NCBI RefSeq assembly: GCF_900582625.1
Contig: NZ_UTIQ01000029.1
Location: forward strand, 1 to 64,000
Direction of reading: 5' to 3'
Origin: Pseudomonas viridiflava
GTDB lineage: Bacteria; Pseudomonadota; Gammaproteobacteria; Pseudomonadales; Pseudomonadaceae
DNA length: 64,000 nucleotides
Shown: one piece after another, positions 9,786 to 19,196 of the stretch
How the letters are laid out: each line of letters begins with the position of its first letter
How positions within the stretch are numbered: position 1 is the stretch's first letter
Position numbers and translations under genes: made by a program
Notes under the pieces: generated by a model
Database searches by the model: none
Told to the model about the DNA's origin: nothing
Seen by the model: the letters and a program-made list of their open reading frames with translations, nothing else

Positions 9786-11141
9786 TCAGCGCACCAGGCA
9801 AGGTCGCTTGTTATCGAAGGTCCAGTTGGGAATCAGGAACTGCATGGCCACGGCATCGTCGCGGGCGTTCAAGCCCATGCCCTGATACAGCTCGTTGGCT
9901 TTGGCCAGCGCGTCCCAATCCAGCTCGACACCCAGGCCCGGCGTCTTCGGCACCTGCACCAGGCCGCCTTCGATTTTCAGCGGGTTGCGGGTCAGGTGCT
10001 GGCCGTCCTGCCAGATCCAGTGGGTGTCGATGGCGGTGACTTTGCCCGGCGCGGCGGCGGCCACGTGGGTGAACATCGCCAGGGAAATATCGAAGTGGTT
10101 GTTGGAGTGCGAACCCCAGGTCAGGCCCCAGTCGTTGCACATCTGGGCGACGCGCACGGAACCTTGCATGGTCCAGAAATGCGGGTCGGCCAGCGGGATG
10201 TCGACCGATTGCAATTGAATGCAGTGGCCCATCTGGCGCCAGTCGGTGGCGATCATATTGGTGGCGGTGAGCAAGCCGGTTTCGCGGCGGAACTCGGCCA
10301 TCACTTCACGACCGGAGAAACCGTTTTCGGCGCCGCACGGGTCTTCGGCATAGGCCAGCACGCCGTGCAGGTCACGGCACAGGCTGACCGCTTCTTTCAG
10401 TGACCAGCCGCCGTTGGGGTCCAGGGTGATGCGAGCATCGGGAAAGCGCTCGGCCAGGGCACGAATCGCTTCCACTTCGGCCGCGCCGGTTTGCACGCCG
10501 CCTTTGAGTTTGAAGTCGTTAAAGCCATAGCGCGCATGGGCGGCTTCGGCTTGGCGCACGATGCTTTCGGGGTCGAGCGCGGTCTGGTTGCGTACACGAA
10601 ACCAGGCGTCGTCGGCGTCGTCTTCGCTGCGGTAGCCGAGGTCGGTTTTGTTGCGGTCGGCGATGTAGAACAAATAGCCGAGCATTTCCACCGCGTCGCG
10701 CTGCTGGCCTTCGCCGAGCAGTGCCGCCACCGGCACGCCGAGGAACTGGCCGAGCAAGTCGAGCAGGGCCGACTCAAGGGCGGTGACGGCATGAATGGTG
10801 ATGCGCAGGTCGAAGGTTTGCAGGCCGCGGCCGCCGCTGTCACGGTCGGCGAAGGTCTTGCGAACCTGGTTGAGCAAACCGTTGAAGTTGCCGATGGACT
10901 GCCCCAGCAACAGGCTGCGGGCATCTTCCAGGGTTTGGCGAATGCGTTCGCCGCCCGGCACTTCACCAACGCCAACATGGCCAGCGCTGTCTTTGAGAAT
11001 GAGGATGTTGCGGGTAAAGAACGGACCGTGGGCGCCGCTCAGGTTGAGCAGCATGCTGTCGTGGCCGGCAACCGGAACCACTTGCAGCTCGGTAATTACG
11101 GGCGCGCTGGCGATGGCCTGCGCTGGGCTTGCTGTGTTCAT
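9786..11141 (-). CDS. gudD: Glucarate dehydratase
   Basis: This enolase-superfamily enzyme dehydrates D-glucarate (and often L-idarate) to 5-keto-4-deoxyglucarate. The 451-residue product has the normal length. It shows the KLKGG motif with its active-site lysine (about residue 214), metal ligands in [10 protein letters not shown] and [21 protein letters not shown], and the catalytic histidine in [13 protein letters not shown] (about residue 345). It lies 45 bp upstream of the gudP start. Together with GarD it gives the operon both aldarate dehydratases. Confidence 0.97.
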   Translation of the reverse strand: MNTASPAQAIASAPVITELQVVPVAGHDSMLLNLSGAHGPFFTRNILILKDSAGHVGVGEVPGGERIRQTLEDARSLLLGQSIGNFNGLLNQVRKTFADRDSGGRGLQTFDLRITIHAVTALESALLDLLGQFLGVPVAALLGEGQQRDAVEMLGYLFYIADRNKTDLGYRSEDDADDAWFRVRNQTALDPESIVRQAEAAHARYGFNDFKLKGGVQTGAAEVEAIRALAERFPDARITLDPNGGWSLKEAVSLCRDLHGVLAYAEDPCGAENGFSGREVMAEFRRETGLLTATNMIATDWRQMGHCIQLQSVDIPLADPHFWTMQGSVRVAQMCNDWGLTWGSHSNNHFDISLAMFTHVAAAAPGKVTAIDTHWIWQDGQHLTRNPLKIEGGLVQVPKTPGLGVELDWDALAKANELYQGMGLNARDDAVAMQFLIPNWTFDNKRPCLVR

Positions 11142-11213
11142 AACCGTTTCCCTATTTATTTTTATGCGGGGACTGGCTGAATTTCGTGTGTATCGGGCGA
11201 ACGCGTCGCCTGG

Positions 11214-11236
11214 TTCGCGAGCGAGCTCGCTCCTAC
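11214..11236. repeat. Single REP-like unit
   Basis: TTCGCGAGCGAGCTCGCTCC in the 132-bp gap between the semialdehyde dehydrogenase gene and gudD is one arm of the hairpin family found complete at 21906-21970. Confidence 0.7.
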
Positions 11237-11273
11237 ATAAGACGGAGCAGCAGGCGCTGCCCCGTCTTCGGGG

Positions 11274-12719
11274 TTAGCCGATGTAGGTGGTTTTAACGGT
11301 GGTGTAGAACTCGGCCGCGTAGCGACCTTGCTCGCGCGAACCGTAGGACGAGCCTTTACGGCCGCCGAACGGCACGTGGTAATCCACGCCAGCGGTAGGC
11401 AGGTTGATCATCACCATGCCGGCCTGGGCGTGACGTTTGAAGTGGTTGGCGTACTTCAGCGAGGTGGTGGCGATACCGGCCGACAAACCGAATTCGGTAT
11501 CGTTGGCCATCGCCAGTGCTGCTTCGTAATCCGCCACTTTCACCACGTTGGCCACTGGGCCAAAGATTTCCTCGCGGCTGATGCGCATCTCGGCCGAGCT
11601 GTCGGCAAACAGCGTTGGCGCCAGGAAGTAGCCTTCGGTGTCGCAGGTCACCAAGCCGCCGCCAGTCACCAGACGGGCGCCCTCTTCCTGACCGATGCCG
11701 ATGTACTTCATGTCTTGGTCGAGCTGGGCCTGGGAAACCACCGGGCCGATGTCGGTGCCGGCTTTCAAGGCGTGACCGACTTTGATCGACTTCATGCGCT
11801 CAGCCATGGCTTCGACAAATTTGTCGTGGATGCCGGCGGTAACGATCAAGCGGCTGGAAGCGGTGCAACGTTGGCCAGTGGAATAGAAGGCGCTTTGAAC
11901 CGCCAGCTCCACCGCCACTTTGAGGTCGGCGTCGTCGAGGATGATTTGCGGGTTTTTGCCGCCCATCTCCAGCTGCACTTTGGCGCCACGGGCCACGCAC
12001 TGAGCGGCAATGTTACGACCCACGCCCACGGAACCTGTGAAGCTGATGCCGTCCACTTTGCTGTTCTGCACGATGGTTTCACCGACCACACGGCCTGCGC
12101 CCATCACCAGGTTGAACACGCCAGCCGGGAAGCCGGCGCGGGAAATGATTTCGGCAATCGCCCAGGCGCAGCCCGGAACCAGATCAGCCGGTTTCAAAAC
12201 CACGCAGTTGCCATAGGCCAATGCCGGTGCCACTTTCCAGGCCGGAATGGCGATGGGGAAGTTCCACGGGGTGATCAGACCGACCACGCCCAGCGGCTCG
12301 CGAGTGACTTCTACCGATACGCCGGGGCGTACCGAGGCCAGCACTTCGCCGGCCTGACGCAGGCATTCGCCGGCGAAGAATTTGAAGATGTTGCCAGCGC
12401 GGGTCACTTCGCCGATGGCTTCGGGCAGGGTTTTGCCCTCTTCACGGGCCAACAACGTGCCGAGCTCTTCACGACGGGCAAGAATTTCGCTGCCGACTTT
12501 ATCCAGCGAATCGCTGCGCGCTTGGATGCCGGAGATCGACCAGGCCGGGAACGCGGCGCGGGCCGCTTCGATGGCTTCGTTTACCTGGGCGGCGTCGGCC
12601 TGGGCGTATTCGCCGATGACATCGGCAAGGTCAGACGGGTTGACGTTTTTCGAGTAGCTGGCACCGGCCACCCATTGGCCGCCGATGTAGTTGTCGAAAC
12701 GCTGTTGTTGATTGGCCAC
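11274..12719 (-). CDS. Alpha-ketoglutaric semialdehyde dehydrogenase (aldehyde dehydrogenase family)
   Basis: This NAD(P)-dependent aldehyde dehydrogenase oxidises 2,5-dioxopentanoate to 2-oxoglutarate, the last step of the oxidative uronate/aldarate route. Of its 481 residues, the cofactor loop is FTGSVGVGRNIAAQ, the general base Glu lies in LEMGGKNPQ and the nucleophilic Cys in STGQRCTASSR (about residue 286). It starts with GTG, chosen because a strong AAAGGAGG ribosome site lies nine bases upstream and no better ATG exists. It sits directly downstream of kdgD, whose product is its expected substrate. Confidence 0.93.
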   Translation of the reverse strand: MANQQQRFDNYIGGQWVAGASYSKNVNPSDLADVIGEYAQADAAQVNEAIEAARAAFPAWSISGIQARSDSLDKVGSEILARREELGTLLAREEGKTLPEAIGEVTRAGNIFKFFAGECLRQAGEVLASVRPGVSVEVTREPLGVVGLITPWNFPIAIPAWKVAPALAYGNCVVLKPADLVPGCAWAIAEIISRAGFPAGVFNLVMGAGRVVGETIVQNSKVDGISFTGSVGVGRNIAAQCVARGAKVQLEMGGKNPQIILDDADLKVAVELAVQSAFYSTGQRCTASSRLIVTAGIHDKFVEAMAERMKSIKVGHALKAGTDIGPVVSQAQLDQDMKYIGIGQEEGARLVTGGGLVTCDTEGYFLAPTLFADSSAEMRISREEIFGPVANVVKVADYEAALAMANDTEFGLSAGIATTSLKYANHFKRHAQAGMVMINLPTAGVDYHVPFGGRKGSSYGSREQGRYAAEFYTTVKTTYIG

Positions 12720-12783
12720 GAGGAAAGCCTCCTTTAAAGAAACGGCAGCCGCTGAAGAGCGGCTGGCTGTTTTTGAACCCGAC

Positions 12784-13695
12784 TTATTGCGGGCCTTGGG
12801 CGTGGATCAGAGCGGCGAGTTGTTCGTACTCGTCTTTGCTCAGGTCGGTCAGCGGAGCGCGAACCGGGCCGGCGTCGTAGCCGGAAATCTTGGCACCGGC
12901 TTTAACGATGCTCACGGCATAACCGGCGCGCTTGTTGCGGATGTCGAGGTACGGCAGGAAGAAATCGTCGATGATTTTGCCGACGGTTTCGTGATCGTCA
13001 CGGGCGATGGCGTGGTAGAAATCCATGGCCGTTTTCGGGATGAAGTTGAACACCGCCGAGGAATAAACCGGTACGCCCAGTGCTTTATAAGCAGCGGCAT
13101 ACACTTCTGCGGTTGGCAGGCCACCGAGGTAGCTGAAACGGTCACCGAGGCGACGACGGATCGAGACCATCAGTTCGATGTCGCCCAGGCCGTCTTTGTA
13201 GCCGATCAGGTTCGGGCAACGCTCGGCCAGTTGTTCCAGCAGCGCTGGCGTCAGGCGGCAGACGTTACGGTTGTAAACCACCACGCCAATTTTTACCGAC
13301 TTGCACACTTGCTCAACGTGCAGTGCCACGCCGTCTTGGCTGGCTTCGGTCAGGTAGTGCGGCAGCAACAGCAGACCTTTGGCGCCCAGGCGCTCAGCTT
13401 CTTGCGCCATCTCGATGGCTTGGCGAGTCGGACCACCGACGCCAGCCAGAATCGGCACGCTGCCGGCGCAGGTGTCTACTGCGGTTTTGATAACGGAGGA
13501 ATATTCGCGGTTGGTCAGCGAGAAGAACTCGCCGGTACCACCTGCTGCGAACAAGGCCGACGCACCGTATGGCCCGAGCCATTCCAGGCGGCGGATATAG
13601 GATTCGGGGTTGAAATCGCCAGCCGCGTCGAAGTCAGTCACTGGGAAAGACAGCAGGCCGGAAGAGAGGATGGACTTCAGTTCTTGTGGATTCAT
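12784..13695 (-). CDS. kdgD: 5-dehydro-4-deoxyglucarate dehydratase
   Basis: This class I aldolase-superfamily (DapA/NAL fold) enzyme dehydrates and decarboxylates 5-keto-4-deoxyglucarate to 2-oxoglutarate semialdehyde. The 303-residue product starts [20 protein letters not shown], the family start, at the ATG at 13695. It contains [10 protein letters not shown] (about residues 54-63) and the Schiff-base lysine in [10 protein letters not shown] (about residue 182). It is the first gene of the leftward operon. One copy of the shared 13-bp palindrome lies about 105 bp upstream. Confidence 0.95.
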   Translation of the reverse strand: MNPQELKSILSSGLLSFPVTDFDAAGDFNPESYIRRLEWLGPYGASALFAAGGTGEFFSLTNREYSSVIKTAVDTCAGSVPILAGVGGPTRQAIEMAQEAERLGAKGLLLLPHYLTEASQDGVALHVEQVCKSVKIGVVVYNRNVCRLTPALLEQLAERCPNLIGYKDGLGDIELMVSIRRRLGDRFSYLGGLPTAEVYAAAYKALGVPVYSSAVFNFIPKTAMDFYHAIARDDHETVGKIIDDFFLPYLDIRNKRAGYAVSIVKAGAKISGYDAGPVRAPLTDLSKDEYEQLAALIHAQGPQ

Positions 13696-13797
13696 TATTC
13701 GAACACCCTGTAAAGCGCGTAGTGGATTAAGGCGTGGCAGACCGATTGCCCTGATGCAAAACGAAAACAACGGGATCAATCGCAAACGCAGAGTTAC

Positions 13798-13810
13798 GTT
13801 ATCGTACAAC
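13798..13810. promoter_or_regulatory. Putative uronate-regulator operator, kdgD side
   Basis: GTTATCGTACAAC (complement GTTGTACGATAAC) fits GTYRTACGAYRAC, which also occurs before udh and before the FadR/GntR gene. It is an inverted repeat, as expected for a dimeric GntR protein. Confidence 0.65.
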
Positions 13811-14037
13811 TGTTGAGACTGTCATCCTCTTTTCTTAGCCGCTCATCTACGACTATAGGCGTACTGGTGTAGGAAACGTTCGCTGCCTTAGCCTAGAAAG
13901 GCGAGCCCGACTCGGCTATAGCCATCGAGCTAGAAGGGTTACTACCAAAGGCGCGTGACTCGCCGGTCGCGTTTCCCGATGAGCGTTTATGTAGTCTAAC
14001 GAGCAACCGAGGTGAGGAATTTTCTACCTAAGTCGCG

Positions 14038-14067
14038 TTGACAAACTTTACGGGGGCTGTTGATAAT
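14038..14067 (+). promoter_or_regulatory. Sigma-70 promoter of the udh-TRAP operon
   Basis: TTGACA at 14038-14043 and GATAAT at 14062-14067 are separated by 18 bp. The operator at 14077-14089 would cover the transcript start, which suits repression. Confidence 0.7.
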
Positions 14068-14076
14068 CGAGTCCAA

Positions 14077-14089
14077 GTCATACGACAAC
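14077..14089. promoter_or_regulatory. Putative uronate-regulator operator, udh side
   Basis: GTCATACGACAAC fits the same 13-bp palindrome as 13798-13810 and 20923-20935. It lies 10 bp downstream of the -10 hexamer. Confidence 0.65.
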
Positions 14090-14139
14090 CGATAACAGCG
14101 CACCTCCCCTGGGTCTGTTATCCGATCGAATAAACCCAT

Positions 14140-14157
14140 AAAAACAAACACAAGAAT
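14140..14157 (+). promoter_or_regulatory. Possible Hfq/Crc CA motif before udh
   Basis: AAAAACAAACACAAGAA ends about 15 bases before the udh start and overlaps the expected ribosome-binding region. Confidence 0.45.
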
Positions 14158-14171
14158 TTCAGGGACCAGTC

Positions 14172-14987
14172 ATGACCACTCCAACTCCCTTCAATCGCCT
14201 TCTACTCACCGGTGCCGCTGGCGGCCTGGGCAAAGTGCTGCGCGAAACCCTGCGTCCTTACACCAAGGTGCTGCGCCTTTCCGACATCGCCGACATGGCC
14301 CCGGCCGCTGGCGAGCATGAAGAAGTGCAGCGCTGCGACCTCGCCGACAAACAAGCGGTGCACGATCTGGTTGAAGGCGTAGATGCCATTCTGCATTTCG
14401 GCGGTGTGTCGGTTGAGCGGCCGTTCGAAGAAATCGTCGGCCCGAACATTTGCGGCGTTTTCCACATCTATGAAGCGGCTCGCCGCCATGGCGTAAAGCG
14501 CGTGATCTTCGCCAGCTCGAACCACGTGATCGGCTTCTATAAGCAAGACGAAAAACTCGACGCCCTTTCCCCTCGCCGCCCGGACAGCTACTACGGCTTG
14601 TCCAAATCCTACGGCGAAGACATGGCCAGCTTTTACTTCGATCGCTATGGCATCGAAACCGTGAGCATCCGTATCGGTTCCTCGTTTCCGGAACCGCAGA
14701 ACCGTCGAATGATGCACACCTGGTTGAGCTTCAACGACCTCACCCAATTGCTCGAACGCGCCCTGTATACGCCCAACGTCGGCCACACCGTGGTCTACGG
14801 CGCCTCGGCCAACGCCACGCAGTGGTGGGACAACCGCCTGGCCAGCCATTTGGGCTTCGAACCCAAAGACAGCTCGGAAGTATTCCGCGCCAAAGTCGAG
14901 GCGCAGCCAATGCCGGCCGCTGATGACCCGGCGATGGTTTACCAAGGCGGTGCGTTCGTAGCGGCTGGCCCATTCGGCGACGACTGA
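14172..14987 (+). CDS. udh: Uronate dehydrogenase
   Basis: This NAD-dependent short-chain dehydrogenase oxidises D-galacturonate or D-glucuronate to the aldaro-lactone. The 271-residue product has the nucleotide motif LLTGAAGGLGK near the N-terminus, then SSNHVIGFY, and the catalytic Tyr and Lys in SYYGLSKSYGED (about residues 136-147). The SIRIGSSFPEPQNRRMMHTW segment is typical of known pseudomonad Udh enzymes. It is the first gene of the rightward operon and is followed by the lactonase that opens its product. The start ATG follows AGGGA. Confidence 0.95.
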   Translation: MTTPTPFNRLLLTGAAGGLGKVLRETLRPYTKVLRLSDIADMAPAAGEHEEVQRCDLADKQAVHDLVEGVDAILHFGGVSVERPFEEIVGPNICGVFHIYEAARRHGVKRVIFASSNHVIGFYKQDEKLDALSPRRPDSYYGLSKSYGEDMASFYFDRYGIETVSIRIGSSFPEPQNRRMMHTWLSFNDLTQLLERALYTPNVGHTVVYGASANATQWWDNRLASHLGFEPKDSSEVFRAKVEAQPMPAADDPAMVYQGGAFVAAGPFGDD

Positions 14988-15020
14988 GCCGCCCTGCTCT
15001 ACCGCTGTAGCTGTTCTCAT

Positions 15021-15038
15021 AAAAACAACACAAGAGAA
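15021..15038 (+). promoter_or_regulatory. Possible Hfq/Crc CA motif before the lactonase
   Basis: AAAAACAACACAAGAGAA lies 10-27 bases before the start codon. It closely resembles the tract before udh. Confidence 0.5.
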
Positions 15039-15047
15039 TGCGCTGTC

Positions 15048-15935
15048 ATGGAAGCTGAACTGATTGTCGACGCCCGCAATGCCACCGGCGAAAGCCCGGT
15101 GTGGAGCGTGGCCGAACAAGCCCTGTACTGGGTGGATATTCCCGCCCAGCGCCTGCATCGCTGGGCTGCCAGCGATGGCCAGAGCACCAGTTGGCAAGCG
15201 CCGGAGATGCTCGCCTGCATAGCCCGCCATGTGGACGGCAGCTGGATTGCCGGCATGCAAAGCGGCCTGTTTCGCCTGAGCGCCAAAGACAACGGCAGTC
15301 TCGCCAGCAGCCCGCTCGCGGCGGTCAAACACGCCCACGCCGATATGCGCTTCAACGACGGCCGCTGCGACCGTCAAGGCCGCTTCTGGGCCGGCACCAT
15401 GTTGCTCGACATGGCCGCGGGTTCACCGGTCGGCGCCTTGTATCGCTACAGCGCCGAGCAAACCGAACCGCTGACCGCACAGCTCACCGATTTCATCGTG
15501 CCCAACGGCCTGGGCTTTAGCCCGGATGGCCGCACCATGTACCTCTCCGATTCGCACCCTAGCGTGCAGAAAATCTGGGCCTTCGATTACGACATCGACA
15601 GCGGCACGCCGCATAACCGTCGCCTGTTCGTCGACATGAATCATCACCTGGGCCGCCCCGATGGCGCCGCCGTAGACGCCGACGGCTGCTACTGGATTTG
15701 CGGCAACGATGCCGGCCTGGTGCACCGTTTCACCCCCCAGGGAAAGCTCGACCGTTCCCTTGCCGTACCGGTGAAAAAACCGGCCATGTGCGCCTTTGGC
15801 GGCGCCGGGCTGGACACCTTGTTCGTTACCTCCATCCGCCCCGGCGGCGACCTCAGCGACCAGCCGTTGGCCGGTGGCGTGTTCGCCCTGCAGCCCGGAG
15901 TAAAAGGCCTGGAGGAACCGTTGTTCGCCTGCTGA
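15048..15935 (+). CDS. SMP-30/gluconolactonase-family aldarolactonase
   Basis: This six-bladed beta-propeller lactonase (regucalcin/SMP-30 family, 295 residues) probably hydrolyses galactaro- or glucaro-lactone made by Udh to the free aldarate (UxuL-like role). Likely metal ligands are Glu in GESPVWS (near residue 15), Asn in RFNDGRCDRQGRFW (about residue 102), Asn in PNGLGFSPDG and Asp in GRPDGAAVDADGCYW (about residue 205). It lies 60 bp after udh. The specific lactone (1,4 or 1,5; galactaro or glucaro) is inferred from context only. Confidence 0.9.
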   Translation: MEAELIVDARNATGESPVWSVAEQALYWVDIPAQRLHRWAASDGQSTSWQAPEMLACIARHVDGSWIAGMQSGLFRLSAKDNGSLASSPLAAVKHAHADMRFNDGRCDRQGRFWAGTMLLDMAAGSPVGALYRYSAEQTEPLTAQLTDFIVPNGLGFSPDGRTMYLSDSHPSVQKIWAFDYDIDSGTPHNRRLFVDMNHHLGRPDGAAVDADGCYWICGNDAGLVHRFTPQGKLDRSLAVPVKKPAMCAFGGAGLDTLFVTSIRPGGDLSDQPLAGGVFALQPGVKGLEEPLFAC

Positions 15936-15980
15936 ACAACACCCTGCGTCCCGATAACAAAGCGTCACCCAAGCCACCCG

Positions 15981-15996
15981 CAAACAAAAACAAAAC
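15981..15996 (+). promoter_or_regulatory. Possible Hfq/Crc CA motif before the TRAP binding protein
   Basis: CAAACAAAAACAAAAC ends next to the GGAG ribosome site of the TRAP binding-protein gene. Confidence 0.45.
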
Positions 15997-16008
15997 CGGA
16001 GCTTTACG

Positions 16009-16989
16009 ATGAACTTCAAACGTACCTTGCTGACCGCCGCCCTGCCCCTGGTGTTTTGCCTGTCCAGCAGCGCCCACGCCCTGAACATCAAATTCGCTGA
16101 GGTGCACCCCACCGGTTACCCGCCTGTCGTGGCTGAGCAAGCCATGGGCAAAAAACTCGAAGAACAATCGGGTGGCGAAATCACCTTCAAAATGTTCGCA
16201 GGCGGTGTGTTGGGTTCGGAAAAAGAAGTGGTTGAACAGGTGCAGCTCGGCGCCATTCAGATGACCCGTGTAAGCCTGGGCATCGTCGGCCCGGTCGTGC
16301 CGGATGTGAACGTGTTCAACATGCCGTTTATCTTCCGCGACCAGGCGCACATGCGCGCCGTGATCGATGGCCCGGTTGGCCAGGAGATTCTCGACAAGAT
16401 CACCAACTCCGACTTCAACCTGGTGGCCCTGGCGTGGATGGATGGCGGCACCCGCAACCTCTACACCAAAAAGCCGGTACGCAAGATGGCCGACCTCAAA
16501 GGCATGAAAATTCGCGTACAAGGCAACCCGCTGTTTATCGACACCATCAACGCCATGGGCGGTAACGGCATTGCCATGGCCACCGGTGAAATCTTCACTG
16601 CCCTGCAAACCGGCGTGATCGACGGCGCAGAAAACAACCCGCCAACCATGCTTGAACACAACCACTACCAGAACGCCAAGTTCTACACACTCACTGGCCA
16701 CTTGATTCTGCCGGAGCCGGTAGTGATCTCGAAAACCACCTGGGAAAAGCTCTCCCCCGAGCAGCAAGCCCTGGTGAAAAAACTGGCCCGCGAAGCGCAG
16801 TTTGAAGAACGCAAACTGTGGGATGAAAAATCCGCCAGCAGCGAAGCCAAACTGAAAGCCGGTGGCGTGGAATTCATCACCCTGACCGATGCCGAGAAGA
16901 AAGAGTTCGTAGACGCTACCGCGCCAGTCCGTGCGCAATACGGCGCGCCGTACGCCGAGCTGATCAAACGCATCGAAGCCGTTAAATAA
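16009..16989 (+). CDS. TRAP transporter substrate-binding protein (DctP family)
   Basis: This periplasmic binding protein belongs to a tripartite ATP-independent transporter. A signal peptide is clear (residues 1-24, cleaved after SSAHA). The mature DctP domain has GGVLGSEKEVVEQVQLGAIQ, the substrate-carboxylate segment MKIRVQGNPLFID with its conserved arginine (about residue 168), ALQTGVIDGAENNP and TGHLILPEPVVIS. At 326 residues it has normal length. Its place after udh and the lactonase gene points to D-galacturonate or D-glucuronate as ligand. The start ATG follows GGAG. Confidence 0.93.
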   Translation: MNFKRTLLTAALPLVFCLSSSAHALNIKFAEVHPTGYPPVVAEQAMGKKLEEQSGGEITFKMFAGGVLGSEKEVVEQVQLGAIQMTRVSLGIVGPVVPDVNVFNMPFIFRDQAHMRAVIDGPVGQEILDKITNSDFNLVALAWMDGGTRNLYTKKPVRKMADLKGMKIRVQGNPLFIDTINAMGGNGIAMATGEIFTALQTGVIDGAENNPPTMLEHNHYQNAKFYTLTGHLILPEPVVISKTTWEKLSPEQQALVKKLAREAQFEERKLWDEKSASSEAKLKAGGVEFITLTDAEKKEFVDATAPVRAQYGAPYAELIKRIEAVK

Positions 16990-17004
16990 AAAACTACTGC
17001 GCTC

Positions 17005-17079
17005 GGTTAGGCAGCGTTAAAGACAGATTCAAAAATGCTCATTGGCTACAGCCACCTGTCTTTTGCGCCTTGCCTAACC
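17005..17079. repeat. Long inverted-repeat element after the TRAP binding-protein gene
   Basis: GGTTAGGCA and TGCCTAACC arms, with inner AAAGACAG and CTGTCTTT arms, enclose a short centre. It is related in layout to 18989-19073 and 49987-50075. It could stabilise the mRNA of the more abundant binding protein relative to the permeases. Confidence 0.75.
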
Positions 17080-17162
17080 TTCGCTCGCTACGTTTTTACG
17101 CAATCGCAATTCAACAAAACAGAAACACTCCCTCACCCTGACAACGCTGCTGGTGAAGTCCC

Positions 17163-17687
17163 ATGAGAAACACGCTGTTGAGCATTAATGACCAGCTGTA
17201 TCGACTCTGTATCGGCATTGCCGGGCTGTCGATTCTGGTCATGACTCTGATTATTCCCTGGGGCATCTTTGCCCGATACGTGCTTGGCAGCGGTTCGAGC
17301 TGGCCTGAGCCCACCGCCATTCTGTTGATGGTTTTGTTTACCTTTTTCGGCGCCGCCGCCAGTTACCGCGCCGGCGCCCATATGGCCGTGAACATGGCCA
17401 CCGACCGCATGCCGCCGCGTGTGCAGCACGTTTTGTCGATTGTTGTGCAACTGCTGATGGCGCTGATCTGCGTTTTCATGATCAGCAAAGGCGCCAAGCT
17501 GTGCGCTGGCACCTGGAACCAGTTTCTCGGTGAAATGCCCTGGCTGCGCGTTGGTATCTCCTATCTGCCGATTCCCATCGGTGGCGTGATCACACTGATT
17601 TTTGTCTTGGAAAAACTCTTGCTGGGTGACCAGAGCAAGCGTCGCGTCATGAGCTATGACGTTGAAGAACCGATGGAGGCCAAATAA
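17163..17687 (+). CDS. TRAP transporter small permease (DctQ family)
   Basis: This inner-membrane subunit has 174 residues and four hydrophobic segments (about 15-35, 48-70, 90-115, 133-152), as usual for DctQ. The family-typical stretch around SGSSWPEP follows the first loop. It partners the large permease and the periplasmic binding protein. Its stop codon overlaps the ATG of the next gene by one base (TAATG), so the two are translationally coupled. Confidence 0.9.
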   Translation: MRNTLLSINDQLYRLCIGIAGLSILVMTLIIPWGIFARYVLGSGSSWPEPTAILLMVLFTFFGAAASYRAGAHMAVNMATDRMPPRVQHVLSIVVQLLMALICVFMISKGAKLCAGTWNQFLGEMPWLRVGISYLPIPIGGVITLIFVLEKLLLGDQSKRRVMSYDVEEPMEAK

Positions 17688-18967
17688 TGGACGCGCTCAT
17701 ACTGCTCGGCAGTTTTGTAGTCCTGATCATGATTGGCATGCCGGTGGCGTACGCCTTGGGGCTGTCCGCGCTGATCGGCGCTTTCTGGATCGATATCCCG
17801 TTTGACGCCCTGATGATTCAGGTTGCAGGCGGCGTTAACAAATTCTCCCTGCTGGCCATTCCGTTCTTCGTGTTAGCGGGCGCAATCATGGCCGAGGGCG
17901 GGATGTCCCGGCGTCTGGTGGCCCTGGCAGGCGTATGCGTCGGCTTTGTTCGCGGCGGTCTGTCTCTGGTCAACATCATGGCCTCGACCTTCTTTGGCGC
18001 CATCTCCGGATCGTCGGTTGCCGACACCGCTTCGGTCGGTTCAGTACTGATTCCGGAAATGGAAAAGGCCGGCTACCCGCGTGACTACTCCACCGCCGTG
18101 ACCGTGAGTGGTTCGGTGCAGGCACTGCTGACCCCGCCGAGCCATAACTCGGTGCTCTACTCGCTCGCTGCCGGTGGTTCGGTATCCATTGCGTCGTTGT
18201 TCATCGCCGGTATCGGTCCAGGCCTGCTGCTGAGCGCCGTGATGATGGTGCTGTGCATGGTGTTCGCCCGTAAGCGCAACTACCCGAAAGGCGAAGTGAT
18301 CCCGCTGCGCCAGGCCATTAAAATTGCCGTTGAAGCGTTGTGGGGCCTGATGGCCATGGTGATCATCCTCGGCGGCATTCTGTCTGGCGTGTTCACCGCA
18401 ACCGAGTCCGCTGCCATTGCGGTGCTGTGGTCGTTCTTCGTGACCATGTTCATCTACCGCGACTATAAATGGCGCGATCTGCCGAAACTGATGCACCGCG
18501 CTGGCCGGACCATTTCCATTGTGATGATCCTGATCGGCTTCGCTGCCAGCTTCGGTTACATCCTCACGCTGATGGAAATTCCGACCAAGATCACCACCGC
18601 GTTCCTGACCCTGTCAGACAACCGTTACGTGATCCTTATGTGCATCAACGTGATGCTGCTGATGCTCGGCACCGTCATGGACATGGCGCCGCTGATCCTG
18701 ATCCTCACCCCGATTCTGCTGCCTGTGGTAACCGGTATCGGCGTTGACCCGGTGCACTTCGGCATGATCATGCTGGTGAACCTGGGGATCGGTTTGATTA
18801 CGCCACCGGTGGGTGCGGTGCTGTTTGTCGGAGCGGCGGTGGGCAAGGTGTCCATCGAGTCGACCGTGAAAGCGCTGCTGCCGTTCTATGCCGCTCTGTT
18901 CGCCGTACTGATGGCCGTAACCTACATCCCAGCTATCAGCCTCTGGCTGCCAAGCGTGGTGTTGTAA
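17687..18967 (+). CDS. TRAP transporter large permease (DctM family)
   Basis: This inner-membrane Na+- or H+-coupled channel subunit has 426 residues and about 12 hydrophobic segments. Characteristic DctM stretches are MIGMPVAYALGLSA near the start, FGAISGSSVADTASVGSVLIP (about residues 105-125), TPPSHNSVLYSLA, and MIMLVNLGIGLITPPVGAVLF near residues 360-380. With the upstream DctP and DctQ proteins it forms one complete transporter, most likely for hexuronates. Confidence 0.94.
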   Translation: MDALILLGSFVVLIMIGMPVAYALGLSALIGAFWIDIPFDALMIQVAGGVNKFSLLAIPFFVLAGAIMAEGGMSRRLVALAGVCVGFVRGGLSLVNIMASTFFGAISGSSVADTASVGSVLIPEMEKAGYPRDYSTAVTVSGSVQALLTPPSHNSVLYSLAAGGSVSIASLFIAGIGPGLLLSAVMMVLCMVFARKRNYPKGEVIPLRQAIKIAVEALWGLMAMVIILGGILSGVFTATESAAIAVLWSFFVTMFIYRDYKWRDLPKLMHRAGRTISIVMILIGFAASFGYILTLMEIPTKITTAFLTLSDNRYVILMCINVMLLMLGTVMDMAPLILILTPILLPVVTGIGVDPVHFGMIMLVNLGIGLITPPVGAVLFVGAAVGKVSIESTVKALLPFYAALFAVLMAVTYIPAISLWLPSVVL

Positions 18968-18988
18968 GAAGCCGATCTCCTGATCGTC

Positions 18989-19073
18989 GGCCAGGCGGCG
19001 TTGCGTCCTCGCTTTTAATGCTCACGTACTGCAGTACGCTCCGCTTAAAAGCTGCGGGGCGCCTTGCCTGGCC
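18989..19073. repeat. Palindromic element after the TRAP operon
   Basis: GGCCAGGC and GCCTGGCC form the outer arms, GCTTTTAA and TTAAAAGC the inner arms. The centre reads TCACGTACTGCAGTACGC. A related centre occurs in 49987-50075. Confidence 0.8.
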
Positions 19074-19117
19074 TTAGCTCAGGAAATCTCGAATGCAGCA
19101 GTTTCGCTAACTTTTTT

Positions 19118-19184
19118 GGGCGCCACGCGCCCTTTGTTTTAAGCAGCATTGGCCGCACCCGTTTTCTTAGGTGCGGCCTTTTTT
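19118..19184 (+). terminator. Tandem terminators after the TRAP operon
   Basis: Two hairpins lie in a row: GGGCGC..GCGCCC followed by TTTGTTTT, then GGCCGCACC..GGTGCGGCC followed by TTTTTT. They separate the TRAP operon from the EamA gene. Confidence 0.8.
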
Positions 19185-19196
19185 ATAAGGATGGTC

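Larger units (their letters stand above)
13696..14171. other. Divergent control region between kdgD and udh
   Basis: These 476 bp hold no gene. They contain two copies of the putative uronate operator (13798-13810 and 14077-14089), a clear sigma-70 promoter for udh (14038-14067) and an A-rich tract before udh. I could not place a convincing promoter for kdgD. The middle (about 13815-14035) shows nothing I recognise. Confidence 0.8.
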